A DNA stretch of 64,000 nt from Choanephora cucurbitarum (lineage: Eukaryota > Mucoromycota > Mucoromycetes > Mucorales > Choanephoraceae). The translations under genes and the position numbers were made by a program. Below, piece after piece: positions 1 to 10,800 of this stretch (positions are counted from its first letter, which is position 1; the number at the start of each line of letters is the position of its first letter). The notes under the pieces were generated by a model that searched no databases, was not told the DNA's origin, and saw only the letters and a list, made by a program, of their open reading frames with translations. The stretch spans positions 38,228 to 102,227 of the forward strand of contig JAIWNI010000100.1 of the NCBI GenBank assembly GCA_025331435.1. The letters run 5' to 3'.

Positions 1-1630
1 AAACATCACATACACTAGGAGCACAAATTGACATTTCTTCAGGCATTAGGCTTACTTGGCGTTGAACTTGCGTGTCTGTGTTAACTCTAGAATCATCACG
101 CTTGAGCATATAAGCAAACTTGGATGTGTTTGTACGCTTCACTAAGAGAAAGCTTATGACATGTATCTAATAAAAAGGAACTGTTAAAAAACACAACTAG
201 TAGTGTTAGGCGATGTCAAGTACTTTACACACATATATAAAGCGAATGCGATAGACACAAGTAATTGCCCAGTGATATTGTCTTCTACAGTAAATAGCAC
301 AGCTGTCGATATTAAGCGAATAGCGGACAATACATGCTGCAACACCTATAATCTTGCCTATTTAGTCTTCATCTTCTGCTGTGCATCCCCGAAGTTTTTA
401 CCTTGTATGTTTTCCAATACTTCAAATGCTCTTCATGTATAAGCGCTCCATGCAAAATATAATGCCAATTATATATATAAAGCGATGCCAAATTCAATGC
501 TACAATAGTCCATGGATAATCATACGGAGTCCAGCTGCATCTATCAATATCATTTACAAGTGTACAATGAACCAATATGAACAAAGAATTAGAGCCTGTT
601 TGGAGCAAAGCAGACATATTTTCCAGTATTAGATGTTCTAAGCATTCACCCCATGAATCATATCTGAGCCATTCAATAAAGTCATATTGCAAGAAGTAGT
701 TATAAGCCTGGTATGGGTAGTACCAGATAGCTAAGATGGTTCGATCAGAAAAGCGTTATATAAAGTGAATTAACAGCAGCATATTACCCATCCATAAAAT
801 CCCAATAGTAGTTGCATGAACAAGACAGAACACAGTTCCTTTTATCCACAAAGTACAGGTCTTTGGGCGGATAAGAGAATCCGCTTTCTCTTCATATATT
901 TGACTGGCGCTCATATTTTCATTCACTTGTCTCATTCTGAGTACTTTGTATTGATCCTCGACAATACCTGCAATTTTTTGTTGGCAGTCGTCACAAATAG
1001 GGTGTCTTCGATGAAGCTCCTTTTCATAATTATGAGCATTATCGCATTTGAATTGATAGTCAGGATCCTGTGTAAGAAGAGAAGTGCAATTGAAGCATTA
1101 GTGAGGGATAATTTTAAATCAAAACATCACATTACAGTCTCATCAGGTATATAGTCACTTAATAAGTGGTATATCAGCCCTTGCTTGTTTTGACACGATT
1201 CGCATAGTGAATTCCCGGTGCTAGCTGTTCTTCTATTGGTGCTGGTATGTGTTTTTGGTGCTGCTATTGAAAGCCACATCAGTTATTGTTTATCTGTTTC
1301 CTTTAAAAACGCACACACCATAATAGTCTGTTTTAGAACGGTTGATTTCAATAATACTAGGATCGAGTATTTCGCCATTCTATAATAAAACAAAGCTTAG
1401 TACTACCTACATGGTCAAAAGAAAAGCCTATTACCTACACTATCTGTTGCATTTGTATTCTCGCACAGATGACAATACCAATGATCAACGGTGTTTTTCG
1501 ATCCTGGCAGTAAATATGAATCATTGTTACAAAACCAACAGTTGACTCGAATAGGCAAATCAGCCAAGCCTAGCTTGTTAAACAAGATCTGCTTCAACGA
1601 AGGTTTTGTGTTCGACAGATGAGCAGCCAT
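1..1630 (-). CDS. Ima1/TMEM201 (Samp1)-like inner nuclear membrane protein, 3' end cut by window edge
   Basis: The first exon (from ATG at 1630) encodes the N-terminal zinc-binding domain of the Ima1 family, with two Cys pairs (CWFC and CHLC, about residues 32-56). Further exons on the same strand continue it: LCESCQNK near 1205-1160, and a later exon starting near 1075 with HPICDDCQQK, so four CxxC pairs are visible. Membrane-compatible hydrophobic segments follow at about 820-770, 690-420 and 330-225. Family members (fission yeast Ima1, vertebrate Samp1) sit in the inner nuclear membrane and link chromatin or the LINC complex to the cytoskeleton; that role is inferred here. Introns are short with GT-AG ends (for example ending ACAG before GATCCTGAC). 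The gene leaves the window at base 1, so its C-terminus is not seen. The family call is fairly sure; the exon boundaries are approximate. Confidence 0.72.
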
Positions 1631-1859
1631 AGAGTAAAGAAGAAAAAAAAAGTTGAAGAAATTTCTAGAGTGACAACAATGTCAAATGGCGGATTACTAA
1701 AAAAAAAAGTCTGCAGTTAAATTTCCAAAGGTAACTTTGGTTCAATGCAAGGGCAAAAAGAGGAAGCAAGGATCAAGGACATGAGTACTTATTAGTAAGT
1801 CTTTATTCATGAAAGCATATGCTGATTTCCTTCAGTACAATCAATATTTATTTCAATCT

Positions 1860-3291
1860 CTAGGGCTCTTTTAAAAGATATCGCATTAATTCAGACACTA
1901 AACGCACATTGATGCTATTGCCCAACGTTCTATACCGTTGTTTTACTGAGGATGTGTCTGGAAATTTGAATTCTGGTGGAAATCCCATCAAATTGGCTAC
2001 TTCGCGAGGACTGAAATATCTCAGTTTCAGAGATCGCAGCAATTCTAACTGCTTTTCTTCATCCACTCCTTTGTAGATCATTGCTTTATCGAAGACTTCT
2101 GCAGTCTGGGTAAATGAGCATCGTAAATATCCTTATATCTACCATATCATATCCCAGGGACTTACATTTGCCTCTTGATTCATCTGAAGAATAGAGCCGG
2201 TACCTTGGGCATAATGGAAATAACCCTTTGTAAAGCAACAGCTACGGTGTCCATCTGGTTTCACAATATCAAATACATGCCCATTTTTAGCCAGCACCTT
2301 GTCTGTGACCAAGTATTCTTCATAATGTTTCTCATGCTCAATGTACTTCGATAGAGGCTCCACTGGCTTGATCGTCTCATCCACTAATTTTTCTTCGTCT
2401 AATACCTCTCCTTTTTTTACTCTTTTATCTACAAATTCTTGAGACATGTCATCGGATAATGGAATATGAGTAATGATTGTGCCTGTCACAGGTCTGACAA
2501 AAGAGAGTGGCTTCAGTTTAGCCAGCAAATAGTAACGCATTCTAGAGTTAGGAATACCCAGTTGTAAGGGTGTCAATAAGAATTCCTGGAAGCTGTAATC
2601 GCAATGTCTTAATTTGTCCACAAGCATGTCTCTTGAGTCAGATTCCTTTGAGAGCAAAAAAAGGTCAGAAAAGAGAGAATGCGAAAGTTCTTGTGGGGCC
2701 TTACCTCAAATCCTTTAACGTTTTCAACTAGAATGTAACTAGGCTTCTTTTTCATTTCACCCAATACTTTTAAAAGATGCAGGAAACTCTTTGCTCGAGG
2801 ATCCTCACTACCTTGTTGTAAACCAATGCGTGTATAAGGCTGACATGGAGGTGACATAGTCCAGATATCAGCTGCCATCTTATCATAATATTCTGTTGAA
2901 AGAGTCTCTATTAAATGCTACACATACACAGACATATTTTAGTCAACACTCTCCTCATTCTATCTTGTCAATCCACATAAACTACCTGTCCGATTGTTTT
3001 TGGATCAAAATTGTACTTGTAGATCTATTGTCAATCGCAAGGTTAGAGGCTTTAATAATAGTGAAAAAACGGTTCTGATTATGACAATAATAAGAAGGAC
3101 ACTTTACATACTTCATTGGCTACGGTATTAATATCAAAGGCCTTCAAGATCTCGACATCCCAGTCAGCTAACTTTGCAGCAAAATGCTTTTGGTTTTACG
3201 TTTAATATGACTGTCCATTAATTTCTAACGACCTCAACTTTACCATGCCGCCTATGCCCGAATAAAACTCTATTTGTTTTAAAGGTGCCAT
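1860..3291 (-). CDS. Dnmt2-type (TRDMT1-like) cytosine-5 methyltransferase
   Basis: Six exons can be chained in frame: 3291-3244, 3186-3112, 3024-2986, 2917-2705, 2645-2166 and 2105-1860, giving about 366 residues, normal for Dnmt2. The order of C5-methyltransferase motifs is complete. Motif I is FYSGIGGM at the N-terminus, then DINTVANE. The catalytic motif IV is SPPCQPYTRIG with the nucleophile Cys, and motif VI is LVENVKGFE. The C-terminal motifs include KLRYFSPREVANLMGFPPEF and KQRYRTLGNSINV. Dnmt2 enzymes mainly methylate cytosine 38 of tRNA-Asp and related tRNAs, in cytoplasm and nucleus. The compact length, without a long regulatory N-terminus, and the CFT-like loop region favour Dnmt2 over DNMT1- or RID-type DNA methylases. 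No break is seen. The start ATG at 3291 immediately precedes motif I, as in the family. Confidence 0.93.
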
Positions 3292-3731
3292 ACTTTGAGA
3301 GATAAACCAGAGAAAAATAGAAAGATATAAAATAATTTTTAATAGAGTGGCTTTTATGCGAGTTTGAGTTCAATATCAGCTTCTAATGCAATTAAACTTA
3401 TTGAAACTGGCGTTCTCTGACCAAAATATAAAAACTGATAGCATTTGCAGAATTTCGCTAGTATGAGCTCTAGAATGGTACTAACTTTATCAGAATCAAA
3501 TGGGTGTAACGTGCGAAAATCGAAATTGGATGAGGAAGAAAACTAACGATTACATCTATATCAACTCAATTTTCATTTTCGCCAGTTAACGGGTTACTCT
3601 TAGTGTCAAAATGCCATTCCGCCCAACTGTCGGGGAGAGTGAACCCTTTTGTAGTTTTGCTTTAGGATTTAACTTAGCTTACATGATATTGTTTTGATAG
3701 ATCATTAATCTGGATAGGACCCTTTCGAGAG
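3292..3731. other. Intergenic, no gene seen
   Basis: This is the 5' flank of the Dnmt2 gene. No open frame with recognisable motifs and no tRNA-like structure was seen. It ends where the first copy of the dispersed repeat starts. Confidence 0.5.
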
Positions 3732-4130
3732 CGAATAGCTCTACATGATAGTCAACCCACATGATCTGTCAAACAAAGTTTTCTGTGAGGGATTGAATAA
3801 TACTGCCTTCAAGGGCTTAGGGAAAGGAAGAGAGGCAGTAGCTTGATTTCTTCGGTATCTAGTTCAAACATAGTGCTGATGCGCAAACTCACTATGTTTA
3901 CCATGGACTTGCATTAGGTTTGCTTTGCTCAGGCAAGTCAAGACCAAAAGAAAAGAAAAAAAGGAAAAGAAGCACAAAAAAAGCTCTTTTTTTGGGTAGG
4001 TATCAGACCGAAAAAAAAGCTGGCTTGATAAACATTTCTCGCTTGCCAACGACTACGGATCTATACTTTAAGCTTAAAAGACATGCATAGAAACAAGCAG
4101 TCTTGTTTGTTGATCACATAGTCTCTCTCT
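3732..4130 (+). repeat. Dispersed repeat, copy A (~0.4 kb)
   Basis: This stretch recurs in opposite orientation at 26869-27241. The core from about 3825 to 4130 is nearly identical, differing by a ~12-bp indel and homopolymer lengths. The left part (3732-3820) is more diverged and differs in an internal ~25-bp segment. Both copies begin with AGAGCGAATAGCTCTA and end with CACATAGTCTCT. No long terminal inverted repeat and no coding capacity are visible, and open frames across it are interrupted. It could be a MITE, a SINE or a fragment of a larger element; I cannot tell which. The high identity suggests recent spread. Confidence 0.75.
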
Positions 4131-4778
4131 CTTTGTTTGATAGCTTGGAGAATGATAGATGACTTCAGAGGGACATATTGAAATCTGGCGTCACGATATC
4201 GAGGTCTCGGCGTCAGAGGAATACACATCTGGCTACCCTTACTTACTTTCTGGAACGTATTCCCCCAAAAAGGAAGCCACTTTGAGCAAACATAGTTTAA
4301 TATTAAGCTCAAGAGTACCCTAATGTTCAATATTGGAAATCAAGGTTTTGGTGGGGGGGGGGGGTAGGGTGGGGTGGTTAGAAGGGTGATTTTACTGCAA
4401 ATCTGTATCTTGATGAATGGTGATCTGATTGCTCTAGAAATTAAGTAGAAAGATATGTATACATGTCTTTATCACTCAAGCATATCGTTTTCTAAATATT
4501 CTTCTTAAGTTTTTATCTTTTTTTTTAAATGAATACCTAACCAGTGCCTTTGTTACCACTTGGAATTTACAAGTTGGGTACTAAACTTAGGACCTTATTG
4601 GTATTACAGGTTATATCCGCTGTTCATACAGGTATTCTGATATGAAAAGGTTTTATGTCAAGAAGAACAAAAAAAATGTTTGCTTTAGTTCTAGGCTGTG
4701 CTGTTCAGGCCTGGGGTGACCTGCCAGCGTCAGCTAGGTATGGCTACCAGTGCCTCTGTCTATTGTATCTTTTCGCTG
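4131..4778. other. Intergenic, with a G homopolymer tract
   Basis: No gene is seen. A run of about 14 G's lies at 4353-4366 and is followed by a G-rich purine stretch. It is AT-rich elsewhere. Confidence 0.5.
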
Positions 4779-4942
4779 TACAGTCACCCCCCCCCCCGAT
4801 TTAGGGAACGGCTTTGGTTCCCTCGACACCGTTCTTCAAATCAAAGTCGTTCCCTATTTCTCAAAGCAATAGCAGGGAATATTCAGCATTAAACGAACTT
4901 CAGTTCCCTCAAGACCGTTCCCTAAATCGGGGAATGACTGTA
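4779..4942. mobile_element. MITE 1, Tc1/mariner-like (TA target site)
   Basis: A 164-bp element has terminal inverted repeats of about 28 bp. The left end reads TACAGTCA, a C-run, then GATTTAGGGAACGG. The right end is its complement, CCGTTCCCTAAATCGGGG then TGACTGTA. The flanking TA on both sides is the expected Tc1/mariner duplication. Internal GTTCCCT words are repeated in both orientations. It has no coding capacity, so it would need a transposase in trans. The left terminus carries an expanded C-tract relative to the right (about 11 versus 4), a likely slippage change. Confidence 0.85.
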
Positions 4943-5009
4943 CTTCAGGTTGTTTACATTATCAGGAAGTGCTCTTGCTCTTCTCTTCCTCTGTACTAAA
5001 GTACTTCTT

Positions 5010-5560
5010 TCAGTAGGCACAAAAGCACGTTCCACCTACAACATCACCTCCTATCAGACCAACTAAAGTAAAGATAAAGTAAGACAGCTGTTGTTTGAAA
5101 GCAGTTCTAGAATGTACTACCTTTATCTTCCACATAACTTCGACTACTTCAGTGGACTTCTCTGCAACTTCTTCTTCAACACATGGTACTTTTACCTCTT
5201 CTAGCTTCAACAAACGGCACACATAGTTTGCTGGGAAATCTAAAATCTCCACAGTCATCCTAAGTTCTGAAAAAAAAAATACATCAGTATGGCGTTTGGC
5301 ACGACACGTTGAGCCATATACTTACTGATGCATAAGAAGCCAAACACCTTCACCTGCTTCATTTGCTCTTGCTTGTCTGATCCAAGGCGACTCTATTGTC
5401 GAAGCAACAAACACTTCAACTCCTTTGGGAGCTTCAAGCTTCCCTCAACAGCTTCTTTCCAGTTGGCATCTTTCCTGTCTTCTCTGCCATACTCGGCGCA
5501 ACAATATTCGTCACTGTTCTTCGAAACAACAAGGTCAGGTAAGGGGGCAGACATACTTAT
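5010..5560 (-). pseudogene. Relic of an unassigned protein-coding gene
   Basis: Three coding-looking segments follow one another on the minus strand. The first begins MSAPLPDLVVSKNSDEY (from 5552) and includes WKEAVEGSLKLPKEL. The second contains KQEQMKQVKVFGF. The third begins MTVEILDFPANYVCR at 5258 and includes VEVMWKIKVV. They lie in different frames with stops between, and no intron chain cleanly joins all of them. From memory, segments like LDFPANYVCR resemble the C-terminal part of proteins that occur in many copies in Mucorales genomes; I cannot verify this here. The opposite strand also carries open frames (for example near 5425-5560), so strand choice is not certain. No function is assigned. 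Confidence 0.35.
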
Positions 5561-6525
5561 TTGTCTTGGCTTTACCTGAATGCAGTGTAGTTATTGATAC
5601 TACTTTCGTAAGCAACAGTTGGTTTTTATGGCCTCTACAAGCGCGAGTAAGCTGTACTGCTTTGAATCATTTTGAGTAAGAGATGAAGTACCTTGTACAA
5701 TCAAAGCCATGTTTTTCAAACAAAAGGGTCGAAAAAGAGGCCAGAGACACGACTAACAAGGTCAGCCTCGGAACCCTTCTGACACCAGTTTGTTGATTTT
5801 ATTTGTGTTGAAAAATAACACCAACTCCTCCAAAGTTCTTTTGATCCACCAAAGATCGAATCGCTTCAACTTGCTGCAAGACATGCTGTCTAGATGTTCT
5901 TCAAAGTTGTTGAAAAATTACTATCTATAGCATCGCTAGATTGGCATCATATAGAGCTCTTTCATATCTTACGCAGGCAGCAAGCGCATCAAGCGCCTGT
6001 TTGCTCGGTTCATTCGAAGGCAAAGTGGACTCCCTCAAAGCCTAACTTAGACCTATTTCCCATGTGATAAGACACTCAGCGTTCTTGTAAGGATAAACAA
6101 AAGCTAACTAGTTTGTTTGAGAGCAGAATTCAATGAAAAAAAAAAGGCTTTTAACATATAACAATTCGAGACAACCACATATGTCTATCAACTAAGAGGC
6201 TACTAACTCAATCAATTACAAGGAATTCAGCAGTGCTTGTATCGTGATATACTTGCTGATGTTTGTATATGTGTTTATAGCTCAAACATGCTTATCGCTA
6301 TATTCATATCGATTTGACAGCGACTAAGCGTGCTTTTTTTTTTCTTTACAAAACTGATAGAAAAGCTCAGAAAGGAAGAGAATCAACGGTCAGATATGAT
6401 GACTCTTTAGGGTTTGACTCAACAAAATGCTGCTAGAAATCAAGGCGAAATAAAAATGGTCTAAAATCAAGATAGATACAGGTAGCAGCTTAATTGAGTG
6501 TAAATGCCCTACAAGTAGGCGGGTC
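5561..6525. other. Intergenic, no gene seen
   Basis: About 1 kb without a supported open frame or RNA gene. The final part is the promoter region of the cyclo-ligase gene (see the TATA box at 6526). Confidence 0.5.
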
Positions 6526-6532
6526 TATAAAT
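6526..6532 (+). promoter_or_regulatory. TATA box, original promoter of the cyclo-ligase gene
   Basis: TATAAAT lies about 26-32 bp upstream of the left target duplication (6558-6569). In the sequence before insertion it would have been only about 45 bp upstream of the cyclo-ligase ATG. It now lies immediately upstream of the non-LTR element, so it may drive that element instead. Promoter function is inferred from position. Confidence 0.5.
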
Positions 6533-6673
6533 TTTATCTTCTTTCTCTACGATAACGATACTCTCATTTGAGCTTTCTTTCGCATTTTCTACACTATACG
6601 TAGTTTTGAGTGTGTTTTTGAGCTTAACAATAAATAAACCAGACCTTCACCTTCTTCACTTTCATTCTTCCCT

Positions 6674-7879
6674 ATGCCGAACCCAGAAGGGATTCTTTGG
6701 GCTCAGGTGGCAGAAAGGGGTAATCAGTTGCGCATTCCTCATTCTCCACGATCTCATCATCAGGACACTGCGGTTAAGTATGTACCTGAAGTGATCTATC
6801 AATCTCCAGACTACGAAACCGAGCTTTTGAATCGCAAGGCCGCCAACATAGTTCATCAGACGTTGACGACAGGATCTGTCATCTTTTCTTTTCCTCAAGG
6901 CACCTTTGCTAATCATATTCAAGCTTATAAGGCCATACAGGCAGATATTGGGGCAGTTGAGGGCTTTCAACATCTCAGTGGGTTTACCTCTAACCCTAAT
7001 AAGAGTGACCTCTTGATTGAAGCACGCTTCACCACTATGGAGGCTCGTGATCGTGCTCTACAAGTTGGTTTGACTGTGGGTGATGCCAGTTTCATTGGCA
7101 CGGCTAGCTCAACAGGGGCTGGCACCAAATCTTTTGTTCATGTTGCACTCAGTTTAATTCATATTCCAAAGAGTGACGAATTATTGTTGGGTTTGAAGGA
7201 AAGTCTGCAGCACTATGGCACAGTGCACCAGATAAGACGTCATACTTGTGAAGGTTTCTTTGATGGGAAGATTAGTTTTGTCATTGACACTCAAACTGCT
7301 AGTCGCAACTCTCAGGGTACGGGGGACTTACCCATCCAGGACCTCACCCGACAATTGTATCTCAGCTATTGGGACAAACATGCTCCCGCTTCGTTTAAAG
7401 GGGCCGCCCCGATATGTTTTTACTGCAGACAGGCTGGACATTTCCGCCGGGACTGTCCTAAGCTAAAGGATCAGAGTTGTTTTGGTTGTGGTCAAAAGGG
7501 CCATACTCGTCGCTTTTGTGATCGGCAACGAGAGAGGCGAACTGAGACAAGATCGGACACCGATCTATTGGATGAGTATATCCATTTAAGAAACCAGGAG
7601 AAGGAAAAGGCTACTGCTCAACGACGAAGGAAAATTGATCCGGCACATGCCTCAACAGCTCATTCAACGATTCCTGATGGGACCTCCGCATCCAGGTTTG
7701 CACCGGATTCGATTGCTTTGGACATGCGAGGAGTGGAACTCACCTGTTTAGAGGGGTCAGCGATCGACGTGGAGAACGAAGCGTTTACCACGATGGAGGT
7801 AGACTTGACTTCTGTTGGTAGTGATACGGAGCTGGATACAGCGCCTACCTCTAGCACTAAGGGCCTTGGGCCACAATGA
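6674..7879 (+). CDS. LINE ORF1, Gag-like RNA-binding protein with two CCHC knuckles
   Basis: This 401-residue protein is the first frame of the non-LTR element. Two CCHC zinc knuckles (C-x2-C-x4-H-x4-C) stand at about residues 248-261 and 267-280: CFYCRQAGHFRRDC and CFGCGQKGHTRRFC. A basic segment rich in Arg follows. Such proteins coat the element RNA and form the ribonucleoprotein that carries the template to the target. The N-terminal 240 residues have no motif I can name. The stop codon overlaps the ORF2 start (ATGA at 7876-7879), an arrangement that usually implies translation coupling or reinitiation for ORF2. The ATG at 6674 is the first in frame, close behind the presumed 5' end. No lesion is seen. 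Confidence 0.92.
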   Translation: MPNPEGILWAQVAERGNQLRIPHSPRSHHQDTAVKYVPEVIYQSPDYETELLNRKAANIVHQTLTTGSVIFSFPQGTFANHIQAYKAIQADIGAVEGFQHLSGFTSNPNKSDLLIEARFTTMEARDRALQVGLTVGDASFIGTASSTGAGTKSFVHVALSLIHIPKSDELLLGLKESLQHYGTVHQIRRHTCEGFFDGKISFVIDTQTASRNSQGTGDLPIQDLTRQLYLSYWDKHAPASFKGAAPICFYCRQAGHFRRDCPKLKDQSCFGCGQKGHTRRFCDRQRERRTETRSDTDLLDEYIHLRNQEKEKATAQRRRKIDPAHASTAHSTIPDGTSASRFAPDSIALDMRGVELTCLEGSAIDVENEAFTTMEVDLTSVGSDTELDTAPTSSTKGLGPQ

Positions 7880-10800
7880 GTACACCATCTCTTCGCATAG
7901 GCTCTTTAAATGTGCGCAGCATTTTCAAAGAGTCTCATCCTGAACTGCGTAAATCATTCATCACTCATTTAAAGTCACGCTCCTTATCCTTGGATATCCT
8001 TTGTCTACAGGATGTTCTTCCTGCCCAAGCCCATTCGTTCACTGAATCCCACCTTCACAAGTTCCGCACATTCCTTTTTCCAAATACATCATCTCATGCC
8101 ACATGGCATACAGCTATCATATGTCTTAATTCAGCACTGTCTATTCAGGATACAGCCACGTATCTAGATGGACGCTGCACTTATGCTTCTATTGCGGATG
8201 AGAACAACCAAATGGTCTGCTCTATCCTTAACCTATATGTTCCACCTTCCTCTACCGAACGATTCCTTTTTTTCGATTCTCTTCGGGAAGAGGTACCTTA
8301 TTTTCATCCCACTTATGAGGGCGCTTGTCCTTCCTTCATTCTTGGCGATCTCAACTCCAACTTGTTTGATCCAGCTTTTCGAGGTCATGTTTTTACGGAA
8401 CCCTGGGTGGAATGGTTGGATGCACATTACACCAATTGCTTTCCAGATAACCTGCCTACCTTTACTAGCTCAGCGAATAATTCTATACGTACGACGGTAG
8501 ATTACGTTTACGCAGATTCGTCTTGGATGGCAAATGTTAGCCGATGCCAGCTGCACCATCTCCCTTCTACGTGGACGGATCATAGTCTATTGACCGTGGA
8601 TTTATCAGTATCTGACATACCCACAGGTCCGGGAGCGTGGCGTTTCAATCCGACTCTTTTGCTGGATAAGAGGTTTATTGGTCTGCTCACGGCTTCAGTG
8701 GATGCTTTTTTGTCTCAAGTTGATTTTGCTGGCCTGCAGATACCCTTAGAAGGTACGTTAGATTATAGATCTGTGCCTTTCGATGCTACACTCGCGCCTC
8801 AACGACAACGTGTTTGGGAGCAGCTTAAACTTCTCTTGCAGAGGGTGGCTCGCTCATACTCTAAGCATTCTAAAGCTCGTACCCGAGCCAGTCTAGCACA
8901 ACTTCAACGGGATCGTACAGACTTTCTGCGTGGTCTATCCACCAGTCCAGCACCTTCATCTATTTCCATGCAGCGGCTATCCAATATCGATGATGCCATC
9001 TCAGGACTAGTGGAAAAAGAGACAGCACAGTACTGTTTGCGTACGTCGACTCGATGGAAAGAACAGGGAGAACGTAACAACAAATACTTTTTCAAAGTGT
9101 TGCGCTCTCGCCGTAGACAGCAAGCCATCCGTCGTCTAACTGACTCTACGTCAGGGGCCGCTGTTAATGATATACCTGGCATGCTGAGAGAGGCTCGCTC
9201 CTTTTATACTTCTTTGTACACCCCTGATCCCATTGATCAACCGTCTGTAGATGAGCTGTTGGGGGCCATACCGTCGACTGTTGTCTTGTCTTCTGAAGAC
9301 CAGCACTCTCTCGTTGACCCGTTCGTTGATGATGACCTGCTCCTTCTTTTAAAGCATAGTCCGTCGGGAAAAAGCCCTGGGCTGGATGGCTTACCTTTCG
9401 AATTGTATCGGTTCCTTATACCGCGTCACAGAGGGATTCTTCGGCTTCTCGTCTTTGTCTTAAATGATGCACTTCACGGCTCTTTTCCTTCCTCTTGGTG
9501 TCTGACTCGCATGGTTCTCTTGTTTAAGAAAGGTGATCCTTCTTTGCTGAGCAATTGGCGTCCACTTTCCTTAATCAACGTCGATGCCAAGCTTTTCACA
9601 AAGCTGCTAGCCAATAGGTTCAATTTAGTGCTACCGGAACTGATCACTCCTTACCAGACTGGTTTTATGCCTAATCGGCTAATTTCTGACAACGGTTGGT
9701 TGAACCATACCCTAATGGCTACACTCAGAGCTTCCAAATCCACTGCCCCTCAGGTGGCGGTTCTTTTGGATCAGGAGAAGGCATACGATCGAGTTCACCC
9801 GGGTTACATCAGACAGGTGCTTGCGCGTTTTGGGTTTCCTTCTCGTCTCATTGACAGCCTTTCTTTGCTTTTCTTTGGTACCCAAATCCGTATCACCATC
9901 AATGGTTGGCTTAGCGCCCCAGTTACCCAGAGTCGTGGGCTTCGCCAGGGAGATCCCTTGTCCCCTCTTCTCTTTAACTTGGCCTATGAACCTCTACTAC
10001 GTTTCGTTCTTGCTAGCCCGAGCTTCCAGGGTATTCCTGTGCCTCGTCTGTTACCATCGAAACAGTTGTTTTGCTCACCTCTGGATATGCCTACCCGCTT
10101 GAGGGATGCACCGCCGATCCGATTGCTAGCCTATGCGGACGATTTAGAGATTTTCCTCTCCTCTCCGTCAGAATGGCCTTCGTTGCTGGAGATTTTGTCA
10201 ATTTACTCTCGCGCCTCCAATGCTCGTACCAACATCTCGAAAACGACGATTGTCTCTTTAAGTGGGGCCCCCTCACCTGTCTGGTCTGATATTTGCATTT
10301 CCAACGGAATTGAGTGGCATGATGCTGCCTCCCCTAACGCAGTCAAGTTGCTTGGTTATCCTCTCTATTCTAGTGACATTCAACTGACTCGTTTCTTATC
10401 GGGCTTTCGCTCCAAGCTGTATGGTCTCATCCACAACTTACGGATGCGAGGACTTTCGGTTCGTGGCCTCTCTGTTGCAGTTAATTCTTTGGTATTAAGC
10501 AGACTTTGGTTTATTCTTCGAGTAATACCACTACCACAGGACTGGATAGCCTCCATCACCTCAGCTGTTTCGGATCTTGCCATGCCCTTTTGGCCCAAGC
10601 CTAGTCGACAGGCTGCTAGCCGTCCACGGTCTCGAGGGGGTCTTAACATTATTGATATCAATGACCAAGCCTTAGCGCTCCAGCTAGTTTATGTTAAGCG
10701 AATGGCTTTGGAGCCAGCAGCCACTGACTTTTTGACGCCCTGGTTACTTCGTTTCTTCCAAATCAACTCTGGCCACGCTTCTTTCCTGCCAGTCTTTCTT

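Noticed and set aside
4340..4372. G-run as a possible G-quadruplex promoter element
   Set aside because: A single homopolymer in gene-free DNA with no adjacent gene start; a comparable C-run in repeat copy B shows such tracts arise by slippage here.
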